From Chloroflexota bacterium (GTDB lineage Bacteria; Chloroflexota; Dehalococcoidia; DSTF01; RBG-16-68-14): a DNA stretch of 8,769 nt. This document shows positions 1-7,233 of the stretch, in pieces. Position numbers and translations under genes: made by a program. The notes beneath the pieces were generated by a model. The model was not told where the DNA came from. It made no database searches and saw only the letters and a list, made by a program, of their open reading frames with translations. How positions within the stretch are numbered: the first letter of the stretch is position 1; each line of letters starts with the position of its first letter. Where the stretch lies: assembly GCA_022563135.1 (NCBI GenBank), contig JADFNZ010000066.1:1-8769 (forward strand), given 5' to 3'.

Positions 1-1
1 C

Positions 2-373
2 GCAGGCGGCGACTGGGCAAGCATCGTGGAGACGTTCTGGCGCGACGTGCTGCAATTGTCGCCGCCGGTCATCGGCGCACTGAAACAGTCCCCTATCTGG
101 GATACTTCGGTCGCCGACGCCGAGGCATCAATGGAGGACTGGCGCGCGATGATGCACTACGCGTATGAACCAGAACGGTTCCGGGCGGTGCGCGTGCCGG
201 TGCTGCTCCTTACCGGGAGCGAGAGCCCGGACGGGTTGTACCAGACGGACGATTTGAAGGCGGTGCTACCTGACGCACGTGTCGCGCAGCTCGAAGGCCA
301 GGGTCATACGGCGATGCTGACGGCGCCCGATGCGTTCGTGCGAGAAGTGGAATCGTTCTTGCTCACCCGTTAG
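2..373 (+). CDS. alpha/beta-hydrolase family protein, C-terminal part (5' end outside window)
   Basis: The reading frame is open from base 2 to the TAG at 371-373, so this is the last ~123 residues of a gene that begins before the window. A GTG at 26 is probably internal, because the frame continues upstream and no ribosome binding site precedes it. The end looks like the lid and last third of an alpha/beta-hydrolase: a strand reading VPVLLLTGSESPD (the usual place of the acidic triad residue), then DARVAQLEGQGHTAML, whose His fits the catalytic His, then the final helix DAFVREVESFL. The nucleophile elbow would lie upstream and cannot be checked. In this superfamily the C-terminal strand-His-helix layout is conserved, but substrate is not predictable from it: esterase, lactonase, haloperoxidase-like or C-C hydrolase are all possible. 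Family call is fairly sure; function is unknown. Confidence 0.75.
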   Translation, partial: AGGDWASIVETFWRDVLQLSPPVIGALKQSPIWDTSVADAEASMEDWRAMMHYAYEPERFRAVRVPVLLLTGSESPDGLYQTDDLKAVLPDARVAQLEGQGHTAMLTAPDAFVREVESFLLTR

Positions 374-881
374 AGGGGAAATCGCGACCCCAAGGGGTTC
401 GAGGCCGCGGAAATAACCGGATGCTCGGCTCCATGGCGACATTATCTTACACCCCCGCCGCTAGCATCGCACCTCTATGGCACCGGCAGCATCACGTCAA
501 AGACATACTCCATCGCCGACCGCCTGGGCGGACGGCATCACCTCCTGCCCCGTCGCGATGCACGACCGCGACTGCGCCGCGCGCGCCCTCGGCCTGCCGG
601 ACGATCACCGCGTGGCCATTGTCCTCGCGTTCGGCTATCCAGCGTCGGAGGAGTCGCTTCACCGCGGCATCCCGCGCACGGCCCTGCCGGAGCTGGTGCA
701 CAGCGAGCGCTGGTAGCGGCCGCTCGCTGTCCGAACGCCCACGCGGTCGTCACCTGGTCTAGCTCCGGCACAGCGCGCCGCTATTCGCGTTTTTGCGGGA
801 GCTGCCCTATACGAATCGGTATGCCGACGCCCGATATAGAAGCAGTACCCGAACGCGAGCAGACTGGTAGGAGCGCAGCGC
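374..881. other. ~500-bp spacer between hydrolase and universal stress gene
   Basis: No intact gene is supported here. After the hydrolase stop there is a short GC hairpin, ACCCC (387-391) with GGGGT (394-398). Its loop is too tight and it has no T-run, so it is a weak terminator at best. Bases 477-716 carry a nitroreductase-like 3' remnant (separate entry). The last ~165 bp should hold the promoter of the stress gene. I see a TATAGA at 835-840 with no convincing -35 box, and an imperfect palindrome ATAC-N6-GTAT around 809-822 that could be chance. Other short open frames here, on both strands, lack ribosome binding sites or family likeness and look like GC-driven noise. Confidence 0.6.
477..716 (+). 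pseudogene. nitroreductase-family 3' remnant
   Basis: An open frame of 79 codons ends at TAG 714-716. From about base 519 its translation reads like the C-terminal third of a nitroreductase (FMN-dependent NAD(P)H oxidoreductase): AWADGITSCPVAMHD, then ALGLPDDHRVAIVLAFGYPA, then PELVHSERW at the very end. In that family this corresponds to the helix near the flavin and active site, the 'LG-P..h....l..GyPa' strand, and the terminal 'eLvh.erW'. The residues before ~519 (MAPAASRQRH...) do not resemble the family, and the frame meets stop codons at 462 and 414. Only about 145 bp separate it from the hydrolase, so the N-terminal two thirds and the flavin-binding start are missing. The ATG at 477 has no good ribosome binding site. 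I read it as a decayed gene fragment; the alternatives are a chance match or a small expressed protein. Confidence 0.55.
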
Positions 882-1319
882 ATGTTTGAGAGGATCCTCG
901 TCCCCGTCGATGGCACCGCAGGCTCAGAGAAGGCCGTCCCCTACGGGCTGGAGCTTGCTCTCGCGCAGGGCGCGGAAGTGGTCGTCTGCTACGTAATCAC
1001 GAAGCCGCTTACCGCCAACGCTGCCGCGGAGGAGCAGGCGGCGGTGAAGTACGTCAACAAGATCGCGGAGAAGTTCCGCGCGGCCGGCGTCGTCGCGCGA
1101 GCACAGGTGCGTCATGGCGACCCGCCCATGGAGATCAACAAGGCCGCGATCGATTGGGGCATCGACGGCATCGTCATGGCGACGCGCAGCCGCCGGCGGG
1201 TCGAGAAGCTGATGCTCGGGAGCGTGGCCGACCTCGTCGTTCGCGACTCGAGCCTGCCGGTGCTGCTGGTCTCGTCGCGCCACCGGTTGAAGAAACCGCA
1301 GCGACGCCGCGCGGCCTAG
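882..1319 (+). CDS. universal stress protein (UspA family), single domain
   Basis: A 145-residue single-domain Usp protein, a cytosolic, usually dimeric, stress-linked alpha/beta protein; some members bind ATP. Seen: the N-terminal strand FERILVPVDGT with Asp10, the strand AEVVVCYVI (31-39), the helix AAVKYVNKIAEKFRAAG, the strand with HGDP (78-81), and the C-terminal block IDGIVMATRS...MLGSVADLVVRDSSLPVLLV (94-130). The family's ATP loop is G-x2-G-x9-G-(S/T). Here the first two glycines are Ala100 and Ser103, while Gly113-Ser114 are kept, so ATP binding is doubtful. The tail after residue 131 is strongly basic (RHRLKKPQRRR). The ATG at 882 follows TAGGAG (868-873) by 8 nt, which supports this start. 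It is transcribed alone and converges on the dehydrogenase gene, with 22 bp between the two stops and no evident hairpin terminator. Confidence 0.93.
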   Translation: MFERILVPVDGTAGSEKAVPYGLELALAQGAEVVVCYVITKPLTANAAAEEQAAVKYVNKIAEKFRAAGVVARAQVRHGDPPMEINKAAIDWGIDGIVMATRSRRRVEKLMLGSVADLVVRDSSLPVLLVSSRHRLKKPQRRRAA

Positions 1320-1341
1320 CCCTGGCGCTCCTCCGCGACCG

Positions 1342-2106
1342 TCAGAAGTAGTTCACGCTGATACCGCCATCCACGACGAACGTCGTTCCCGTCGTCCAGG
1401 AGGCCTCATCCGAAGCGAGGTAGAGTGCCGCGTTGACGATATCCTCCGGCCTGCCGAAGCGGCCGAGCGGGATCCGGCTGAGGCGACGGTTCCTCGCCTC
1501 CTCGTCGCGCAGGAGCTCCCGCAGGAGTGGCGTCTCGATCGGGCCGGGGCAGATCGCATTCACGCGAACATGCTGCGGGCCGAACTGGACGGCCAGCGAA
1601 CGGGTGAGCGCAAGGACCGCCCCCTTGCTCGCGGTGTACGCGTCCTGCGGCACCGTGCAGCCGACCAGCGCGACGAACGAGGCGACGTTCACGATCGAGC
1701 CGCCACCCGCGCGCACCATCTCCGGCACGCCGTACTTGCAGCAGAGCGAGACGCCCTTCAGGTTGACATCGATCACTCGCTGGTAGACCTCCTCGTCCAT
1801 CTCTGTCACGGAGCCGTCCTCGTCCGGGAAGATGCCCGCGTTGTTGTACAGCACGTCGAGCTGTCCATACGTAGCGACCGCCCGTTCCACCCAGCCCCGC
1901 ACGTCCTGCGCGCTGCGCACATCTCCCGCCTGTCCTGTGATCTCTCCGCCCTGCCCCCGCACGCGCTCCACGGTCTCCTGCAGCGCGTCCGCGGAGATAT
2001 CCGTCGCGAGCACACTGGCGCCCTCGCGCGCGAAGACCTCCGCGGCCAGCCGCCCCATGCCGCTGCCCGCGCCGGTGATCAGCGCCGTCTTCCCTTCGAG
2101 ACGCAT
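1342..2106 (-). CDS. short-chain dehydrogenase/reductase (classical SDR, NAD-type)
   Basis: A 254-residue Rossmann-fold oxidoreductase of the classical SDR family. Numbered from the ATG at 2106: the cofactor motif TGAGSGMG (11-18); Asp36 at the end of the second strand (VLATD), which in this family favours NAD(H) over NADP(H); NNAG (88-91); the catalytic set Asn115, Ser143 and the YxxxK pair Tyr157/Lys161 (YTASK); PG (187-188); and the C-terminal FVVDGG. All catalytic residues are present, so it should be active. Most relatives oxidise secondary alcohols or reduce ketones; the substrate is not readable. A longer form from GTG 2121 would overlap the upstream stop, but AAGGAG sits 6 nt before the ATG at 2106, so the shorter start is preferred. 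It lies 11 bp downstream of the glutamine-synthetase-like gene and is surely co-transcribed with it. The two may act on the same compound. Confidence 0.93.
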   Translation of the reverse strand: MRLEGKTALITGAGSGMGRLAAEVFAREGASVLATDISADALQETVERVRGQGGEITGQAGDVRSAQDVRGWVERAVATYGQLDVLYNNAGIFPDEDGSVTEMDEEVYQRVIDVNLKGVSLCCKYGVPEMVRAGGGSIVNVASFVALVGCTVPQDAYTASKGAVLALTRSLAVQFGPQHVRVNAICPGPIETPLLRELLRDEEARNRRLSRIPLGRFGRPEDIVNAALYLASDEASWTTGTTFVVDGGISVNYF

Positions 2107-2112
2107 CGCCTT

Positions 2113-2118
2113 CTCCTT
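2113..2118 (-). promoter_or_regulatory. ribosome binding site that decides the SDR start
   Basis: Read on the minus strand, AAGGAG begins at the last base of the upstream gene's TGA stop (2120-2118) and lies 6 nt before ATG 2106. If translation instead began at GTG 2121, this strong site would be inside the coding sequence and no equivalent site would precede the GTG. Confidence 0.7.
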
Positions 2119-3473
2119 CACACCTGCTCGAAGTAGCGCCGCCGCTCCCAGTCGGTCACGGCGCGTCGAAAGGCCTCCGCCTCCCAGCGGCGCATCGTGA
2201 CGTAGTGCTCGACGAACTCCTCACCGAAGCATTCGCGCGCCCGCTCGCTGCCGGCGAAGCGCTCGACGGCCTCCGGCAGGGAGCGCGGCAGCGGCGGCGT
2301 CTCGACCGCGTAGGCGTCGCCTTCGATGCCAGGCGGGCATTCGAGCCCCTGCTCGATGCCGTAGAGGCCGCCGGCCAGCGATGCCGCGAACGCGAGGTAG
2401 GCGTTGACATCGGCGCCCGGCACGCGATTCTCGATACGGGCCGCTGATGGCGACCCAGCGATCGTCCGCAGCGCTGTTGTGCGGTTATCGATCCCCCACG
2501 AGACGCCGCTGGGCGCCCAGCTCCCGGCGACGTAGCGCTTGTAGGAGTTGACGTTGGGCGCGTACATCAGCATGAACTCCGGCAGCGTCGCCAGCACCCC
2601 GGCCGTGTAGGAGCGCAGCAGCTCCGAAGCGTGACTGGGCCCGTCCTGGTCCCAGAAGAGGTTGCGCGCGCCGTCCGGCGACCAGAGGCTCTGGTGCACG
2701 TGGCCGCTGCACCCGTCCAGCCGGTCGTCGTACTTCGCCATGAACGAGGGCACCACGCCGGCCCGCGCGGCGATCTCCTTGGCGCCGCTCTTGTAGAGCA
2801 GCGCGTAATCGCCCGCGGTGAGCGCGCCGGCGTAGCGCAGGTTCAACTCGTACATGCCCTCGCCGTGCTCCCGGTTGTAGCCCTCCACGGGCACGCCGAA
2901 GTCGACCATCGCGCGCCGGATGCCGCCCACCACCTCCTCGTCCAGCGACGCGTGGTGGATGCTGTAGCAGTTCAGCCCCGGGCTCAACGGCTGGAGGCCG
3001 CCGTAGTCCTTCGCCCGCAGGCTCTCCTGGTCCTCTTTGAACAGCCGCATCTCCAGCTCCACCGCCATGCGCGGCAGATAGCCCGCCGCCTGCGCCCGCT
3101 CGACGACCCGGCGCAGCACTTGGCGCGGTGAGACGGCCAGCGGGCTGCCGTCCTCGGTCGCGAAGTCGCAGATCACGGCGGCGGCGCCCTCCTCCCACGG
3201 GACGGGCCGGAACGTATCGAGGTCCGGCTGCATGATGACGTCGCCGTAGCCGGTCTGCGCGCCACCAACGGCGAGGCCTTCGATCAGCTCCTCAGCGATG
3301 TCCCAGCCGAAGATCACGCTGCACTGGGGGAAGCCCCGGCCGCGGCACCCTTCGAGGAACTGGTCAGTCAGGATGCGCTTGCCGCGGAAGACACCGTCCA
3401 TATCGGCACCGCCGACTTTGACGACCTCGATCTTCCGCTCGGCGATGAGCTGCTCGACCTGCTCTAGCTCCAT
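2118..3473 (-). CDS. glutamine synthetase family protein, gamma-glutamyl-amine ligase-like
   Basis: A 451-residue protein of usual length for the GlnA-like ligases (PuuA, GlnA-type). It should couple ATP to joining glutamate with ammonia or an amine. Seen: the N-terminal beta-grasp part (1-~110), metal-site ELE (139-141), REHGEGMYELNL (201-212) with glutamates at the second metal cluster, SGHVHQSLW (256-264), YKRYVAGSWAP (311-321), DNRTTALR (329-336) and RIENRVPGADVNAYLA (346-361). In classical enzymes the loop matching residue 319 carries the Glu that helps deprotonate ammonium; here it is Trp (GSWAP), as in amine-using relatives. I therefore infer a gamma-glutamyl ligase for an organic amine rather than nitrogen assimilation, but the amine is unknown. 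The 'NLY'-type adenylylation loop of type I enzymes is not evident. AGGAGG (3487-3482) stands 8 nt before ATG 3473. The downstream SDR is 11 bp away; the upstream ABC genes are on the same strand with an 88-bp gap, so they may or may not share a transcript. Confidence 0.9.
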   Translation of the reverse strand: MELEQVEQLIAERKIEVVKVGGADMDGVFRGKRILTDQFLEGCRGRGFPQCSVIFGWDIAEELIEGLAVGGAQTGYGDVIMQPDLDTFRPVPWEEGAAAVICDFATEDGSPLAVSPRQVLRRVVERAQAAGYLPRMAVELEMRLFKEDQESLRAKDYGGLQPLSPGLNCYSIHHASLDEEVVGGIRRAMVDFGVPVEGYNREHGEGMYELNLRYAGALTAGDYALLYKSGAKEIAARAGVVPSFMAKYDDRLDGCSGHVHQSLWSPDGARNLFWDQDGPSHASELLRSYTAGVLATLPEFMLMYAPNVNSYKRYVAGSWAPSGVSWGIDNRTTALRTIAGSPSAARIENRVPGADVNAYLAFAASLAGGLYGIEQGLECPPGIEGDAYAVETPPLPRSLPEAVERFAGSERARECFGEEFVEHYVTMRRWEAEAFRRAVTDWERRRYFEQV

Positions 3474-3561
3474 GCTTCGGCCCTCCTGTGGACTGCACTA
3501 GGATAGCAGAGCGTAGCTAGAGATGGACGATGGCCGTGGGCCCTGGGTCGGAGTGCGGCGG
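3474..3561 (-). promoter_or_regulatory. 88-bp spacer before the ligase-SDR pair; possible internal promoter
   Basis: On the minus strand this spacer ends with a strong AGGAGG ribosome binding site (3487-3482). A TATCCT at about 3506-3501 could be a -10 box, but no good -35 box is in place. A GGGCCC-centred GC-rich patch near 3537-3544 lacks a T-run, so no intrinsic terminator of the ABC pair is apparent. Whether the ligase-SDR pair has its own promoter is undecided. Confidence 0.3.
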
Positions 3562-5343
3562 CTACGCGACCTCGGTCGCCTCCGCCCACGTCAGCGACCA
3601 CTTGCGATAGAGCGCGGCGTAGTGGCCGTCCAGCGCGACGAGGTCTTCGTGGCGACCGTCCTCAATGATCCGGCCGCGGTCGACCACCAGCACGCGGTCG
3701 GCCTGCTCTGCCGTACTCAGCCGGTGCGCGACAACGAGGCTCGTGCGGCCCGCCTGCAGGCGGCGGATCGCCTCCTCCATCAGCGCCTCCGTGCCGGGGT
3801 CGAGGCTGGACGTCGCTTCGTCGAGAATGAGCACCGGCGGATCGGCGAGGAACGCCCGCGCGAGGGAGACGAACTGCTTCTCGCCGGCGGAGAGCCGTGA
3901 GCCTCGGTAGCTCACCACGGTATCGTAGCCCTCCGGCAGCGACGTGACGAAGTCGTGGACGCCGAGGCGCTGGCAGGAGCGGATCATCTCCTCCTCCGTC
4001 GCTTCAGGGCGTCCGAACTGGATGTTCTCGCGGATCGTTCCGCTGAAGAGAAAGCCCTCCTGCGGCACCATCGTCACCGCGCGGTGCAGCTCCTCGAAGC
4101 GAAGGTCGCGCAGGTCGTGGCCGTCCAGCAGCACGCGGCCCGACGTGGGGTCGTAGAGCCGCATCGAGAGCTTGGCGATCGTCGACTTGCCCGCCCCGGT
4201 CGCGCCCACGAGCGCCACGCGCTGGCCGGGCTCAATCGTCACGTCGATGTCGTGCAGGACCGGCAGCTCCGGCGCGTAGCCGAAGGTAACGCCGGAGAAC
4301 TCAATGCGTCCGCGCACCGGCTGAGGCAGCGCCCGCGGCTGGGCCGCCTCTTTCACATCGGGCTCCACGGCGAGCAGGCCGAAGATCTTGTTCAGCGCGG
4401 CGAGCGCGCTCTGGAACAGGTCGTACACCTGCGAGAGCCGCTGGATCGGCTGGAAGATGAAGTCCAGATAGAAGATGAACGCCGCTACCGTCCCCACCGT
4501 GATGCCATCGCCGCCGATCACGCTTCTGCCGCCGAAGTAGAGGATGAGGCCGATGCCAATGCCGCTCAGCCATTCGATGAATGGGATGTACATCGAGGAG
4601 ATGCGCACGGTGCGCACGTTCGCCTCGTAGTTCTCTTCGTTGATCGCGCCGAAGCGCTCCATGTTGTGTCCCTCGCGGGCGAACGCCTGTACCACCCGCA
4701 TGCCGGCGAACGTCTCCTGCATGTGGATCAGCACGTCGGCGATGCGGTCGCGCACCACCTCGTACGCCCGCGCGGAGTAGGCGCGAAAAATCGCCGTCGC
4801 GATCACGAGCGGCGGGATGACGACGAGGCTCACGACGGAGAGCCGCCAGTCCAGCATCAGCAGGATCACCACCGTCCCTACCAGCAGCAGCACGGACTGG
4901 ACGATCATCAGGAAGCCGTTGTTCAGCACGTCCGTCAGCGCCGCCATGTCCGAGGTCATCCGCGCGACGAGCCGGCCCGAGCTCTCGCGGTCGAAGAACG
5001 ACATCGAGAGCCGCTGGAGGTGGGAGAAGAGGCGCATCCGCAGGTCGCGCAGGAAGTGCTGGCCCACCCACGTCACCACGTAGGTGCTGACCGCCTGGAA
5101 GATGAAGACCGCCGTGGCGAGGAAGAAGAAGATGATCGACATGACGACGAGCGTCCGGCCGTCGCCATCGATAAGACCGTTGTCGATCGCGCGCTGGATC
5201 ACCAGCGGCCGCGCCAGGTTTGCGCCCGCGAAGAGCGCGATCGCGAGCGTCGCGACGACGATCGCGGGCCAGCGCGGCGCGAGCATCCTCCCCGCCTCGC
5301 GCAGGCTGTTCACCTTCGGCCGCTGCTCTCGCGCCCTGGTCAT
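3562..5343 (-). CDS. ABC exporter half-transporter, subunit with intact Walker B Glu (heterodimer partner 2)
   Basis: A 593-residue fused membrane plus ATPase subunit of a type IV (ABCB/MDR-like) exporter in the inner membrane. Six hydrophobic segments lie in residues ~28-300 (clear ones at 26-50, 66-90, 144-162, 168-186, 255-275 and 282-298). The ATPase domain follows from ~345: Walker A GATGAGKST (380-388), Q-loop VPQEGF with Gln428, signature LSAGEKQ (484-490), Walker B VLILDE with Glu509, D-loop SSLD, and switch His540. The signature departs from LSGGQ at two places, while the catalytic Glu is present. This mirrors the defect in the gene immediately upstream, so the two very likely form a heterodimer. 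Its ATG (5343-5341) overlaps the partner's TGA as ATGA, which implies translational coupling and near-equal synthesis. Substrate (drug, lipid or peptide) cannot be told. BmrCD, LmrCD and TM287/288 are well-known systems with this architecture. Confidence 0.94.
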   Translation of the reverse strand: MTRAREQRPKVNSLREAGRMLAPRWPAIVVATLAIALFAGANLARPLVIQRAIDNGLIDGDGRTLVVMSIIFFFLATAVFIFQAVSTYVVTWVGQHFLRDLRMRLFSHLQRLSMSFFDRESSGRLVARMTSDMAALTDVLNNGFLMIVQSVLLLVGTVVILLMLDWRLSVVSLVVIPPLVIATAIFRAYSARAYEVVRDRIADVLIHMQETFAGMRVVQAFAREGHNMERFGAINEENYEANVRTVRISSMYIPFIEWLSGIGIGLILYFGGRSVIGGDGITVGTVAAFIFYLDFIFQPIQRLSQVYDLFQSALAALNKIFGLLAVEPDVKEAAQPRALPQPVRGRIEFSGVTFGYAPELPVLHDIDVTIEPGQRVALVGATGAGKSTIAKLSMRLYDPTSGRVLLDGHDLRDLRFEELHRAVTMVPQEGFLFSGTIRENIQFGRPEATEEEMIRSCQRLGVHDFVTSLPEGYDTVVSYRGSRLSAGEKQFVSLARAFLADPPVLILDEATSSLDPGTEALMEEAIRRLQAGRTSLVVAHRLSTAEQADRVLVVDRGRIIEDGRHEDLVALDGHYAALYRKWSLTWAEATEVA

Positions 5344-7085
5344 GATGCCATCGCCACCTGTCCCAGCACCTCTGCGTAGCGGGGGCTGCTGAGCATCAGC
5401 TCCGTGTGGGTGCCCATATCGGCCACTCGCCCGCCGTCAATCAGCACCACCTGGTCCGCCAGCGCGATGGTGGATAACCGGTGCGAGATGATGATCGTCG
5501 TGCGGCCCTCCATCACCTTCCTCAGCGCGTTCCTGATCTCCTCCTCCATCCGCGCGTCCACGCTGGACGTCGCGTCGTCCAGGATGAGCACGCGCGGCTG
5601 CGTGAGCACTGCCCGCGCGATGGCGATCCGCTGGCGCTGGCCGCCCGAGAGCGAGAAGCCCTGCTCGCCGACAACCGTGTCGTAGCCGTCCGGCGTCTCG
5701 TCGATGAACTCCGCCGCCTGGGCGAGGCGCGCCGCCGCCTCGATCTCCTCGTCGGTCGCGTCCAGCCGGCCATAGGCGATGTTGTTGCCGATCGCGTCCG
5801 AGAAGAGGAAGGTGTCCTCGAAGACGAGCCCGACGTTCTGCCGGAGCTCCTTCAGCTTGAGGTCGCGAACGTCCACGCCGTCGATCAGCACGCGTCCGGA
5901 GTCGACATCGTAGAAGCGCGGGAGGAGCTGCGCGACGGTCGACTTGCCGGAGCCCGTCGGCCCCACAAGCGCGACGGCTGTGCCGGCGGGAACGCGCAGC
6001 GTGAAGTTCTTGAGCACGGGACGGCCGGTGGAGTAGGAGAACGTGACGTCCTCGAAGCGGACCTCGCCGTCGCCCGGCGGGAGCGGCTGAGCGCGGGGAC
6101 GCTGGCGAATGGTCGACTCCTCCTTCAGCACGTTCCAGACCCGCGCCGCGGAGGTCATCGCACGCTGGCCGGACGCCACGATCTCGCCCAGGCCCTGCAC
6201 GGGCCAGACGAGCATGTTCAGGAACTGGAAGAACGCCACGAACTGGCCGGCCGTCACCTGCCCCTGCAGCACCAGCCAGCCGCCGTAGGCGAGGATGACG
6301 AGCTGGCCCATAGCGGGCAGCCAGAAAAAGAGCGGTGTATAGAGGGTGCGCAGCCACGTCACCTCCATCTGGTCGTCGTAGATCCGGTCCGCCACGGCGC
6401 GTACTTTGCCGATCTCGTGCTGCCCCCGGCCGAAGGCGCGCACCAGCCGCGCGCCCGCAATGTTCTCCTCCACCACGCTCGTCAGGTCGGCCAGGTCTTG
6501 CTGAACCCGAGCGGTCGCGGGGAAGAGTCGGTTGAAGAAGCGAATGGTGACGATCGTGACGATCGGATAGACGAACATCGCCAACAACGCCAGCACAATG
6601 TGCACCCGCGCCAGCACGACGAATGCGCCGACGGCCATCAGCAGGAAGGCCAGGTTGATGGGGATGCTGACGACAAACTGCTGCACCTCGTGCAGATCGG
6701 CGCTGCCGCGTGACATGAGCTGACCGGTCGCCGTGCGATCGTAGTAATCGAACGAGAGGCGGTTGACGCGGTTGTAGAGCGATGTCCGCAGGTCGGCCTC
6801 CACGCGATAGCTCGTGCGCATGGCGAAGAAGCGTCGCAGCGCGGCCGCCACTCCCTGGCCGGCCACGACGAGCACGATGACGATCGCCAGCACCAGCAGC
6901 AGACTGCTGTCGCCGGGCACGATCGCGCGGTCGATCGTCTCGCCGATAAGCACGGGAACGGCAAGGCGCGCACCGGTCCAGAGGAACGCAGCGAAGAGAG
7001 CGGCGCCCATAGGGAGCCACTGGCGGCGCATGTGCTGGAGGATCAGCGAAGCGCCAGCGCGAAGGTCTAGCTGTTCGTCGGACAT
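5340..7085 (-). CDS. ABC exporter half-transporter, subunit with degenerate Walker B (heterodimer partner 1)
   Basis: A 581-residue ABC exporter subunit, numbered from ATG 7085. Membrane segments lie around 24-45, 62-82, 140-160, 164-182, 253-272 and 280-300. ATPase domain from ~340: Walker A GPTGSGKS (375-382), Q-loop VFEDTF with Glu423 instead of Gln, canonical signature LSGGQ (479-483), Walker B VLILDD with Asp504 replacing the catalytic Glu, and switch His535. Its own Walker site pairs with the partner's odd LSAGE signature to give a degenerate site. Its LSGGQ completes the partner's consensus site. The frame stays open to a TTG at 7196 (618 residues), but the added 37 residues are Arg-rich and unlike a membrane-protein N-terminus, and neither start has a clear ribosome binding site. 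I prefer the ATG; start confidence is about 0.6. It is the first gene of a minus-strand unit, divergent from the recombinase. Confidence 0.93.
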   Translation of the reverse strand: MSDEQLDLRAGASLILQHMRRQWLPMGAALFAAFLWTGARLAVPVLIGETIDRAIVPGDSSLLLVLAIVIVLVVAGQGVAAALRRFFAMRTSYRVEADLRTSLYNRVNRLSFDYYDRTATGQLMSRGSADLHEVQQFVVSIPINLAFLLMAVGAFVVLARVHIVLALLAMFVYPIVTIVTIRFFNRLFPATARVQQDLADLTSVVEENIAGARLVRAFGRGQHEIGKVRAVADRIYDDQMEVTWLRTLYTPLFFWLPAMGQLVILAYGGWLVLQGQVTAGQFVAFFQFLNMLVWPVQGLGEIVASGQRAMTSAARVWNVLKEESTIRQRPRAQPLPPGDGEVRFEDVTFSYSTGRPVLKNFTLRVPAGTAVALVGPTGSGKSTVAQLLPRFYDVDSGRVLIDGVDVRDLKLKELRQNVGLVFEDTFLFSDAIGNNIAYGRLDATDEEIEAAARLAQAAEFIDETPDGYDTVVGEQGFSLSGGQRQRIAIARAVLTQPRVLILDDATSSVDARMEEEIRNALRKVMEGRTTIIISHRLSTIALADQVVLIDGGRVADMGTHTELMLSSPRYAEVLGQVAMAS

Positions 7086-7203
7086 TCGGTAACGAGCACG
7101 CAACGGGGCAAGACGATTCAGTCTAGCGGGCCCGTATCGTTCACGAAAGGGTAAGAGTGTGTCAGCGGCCGGGAGCAGCGCCCGGAAGTCTTTCAAAGGT
7201 ACA

Positions 7204-7232
7204 TTGCTAAGTATTCAAAACTGTGATCTAAT
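7204..7232 (+). promoter_or_regulatory. promoter-like sequence for the recombinase
   Basis: TTGCTA (7204-7209), a 17-bp spacer, and TCTAAT (7227-7232) with an upstream TG (7224-7225) giving an extended -10 form. The -35 box matches 4 of 6 consensus bases and the -10 box 5 of 6. A start site about 7 nt downstream would fall inside the AAGGAG ribosome binding site and leave almost no leader. The pair may therefore be chance, or the mRNA may be nearly leaderless. Confidence 0.35.
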
Positions 7233-7233
7233 G

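Noticed and set aside
387..398. Terminator hairpin after the hydrolase (ACCCC/GGGGT)
   Set aside because: Five base pairs with a 2-nt loop and no following T-run; too weak to call.
421..762. Plus-strand 113-codon frame in the spacer
   Set aside because: It is out of frame with the nitroreductase-like remnant, is Ser/Arg/Pro-rich, and has no ribosome binding site; composition-driven.
809..822. Imperfect palindrome ATAC-N6-GTAT before the stress gene as an operator
   Set aside because: Only 4-bp perfect arms and a single copy; expected by chance.
3955..5379. Long plus-strand open frame (474 codons) opposite the downstream ABC gene
   Set aside because: It is antisense to a gene with complete ABC motifs. 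Its translation is His/Asp/Arg-rich low-complexity typical of the complement of GC-rich codons, and it lacks domains.
5481..6713. 410-codon plus-strand frame opposite the upstream ABC gene
   Set aside because: Antisense shadow with biased composition and no family likeness.
5437..7020. 527-codon minus-strand frame overlapping the upstream ABC gene in another frame
   Set aside because: Arg/Gly-rich shadow of the real gene, with no motifs; the overlapping frame has all ABC motifs.
7169..7185. Hairpin CCGGG/CCCGG as terminator or attenuator
   Set aside because: Only five pairs, with no T-run on either strand and no leader peptide seen; mentioned only as part of the intergenic region.
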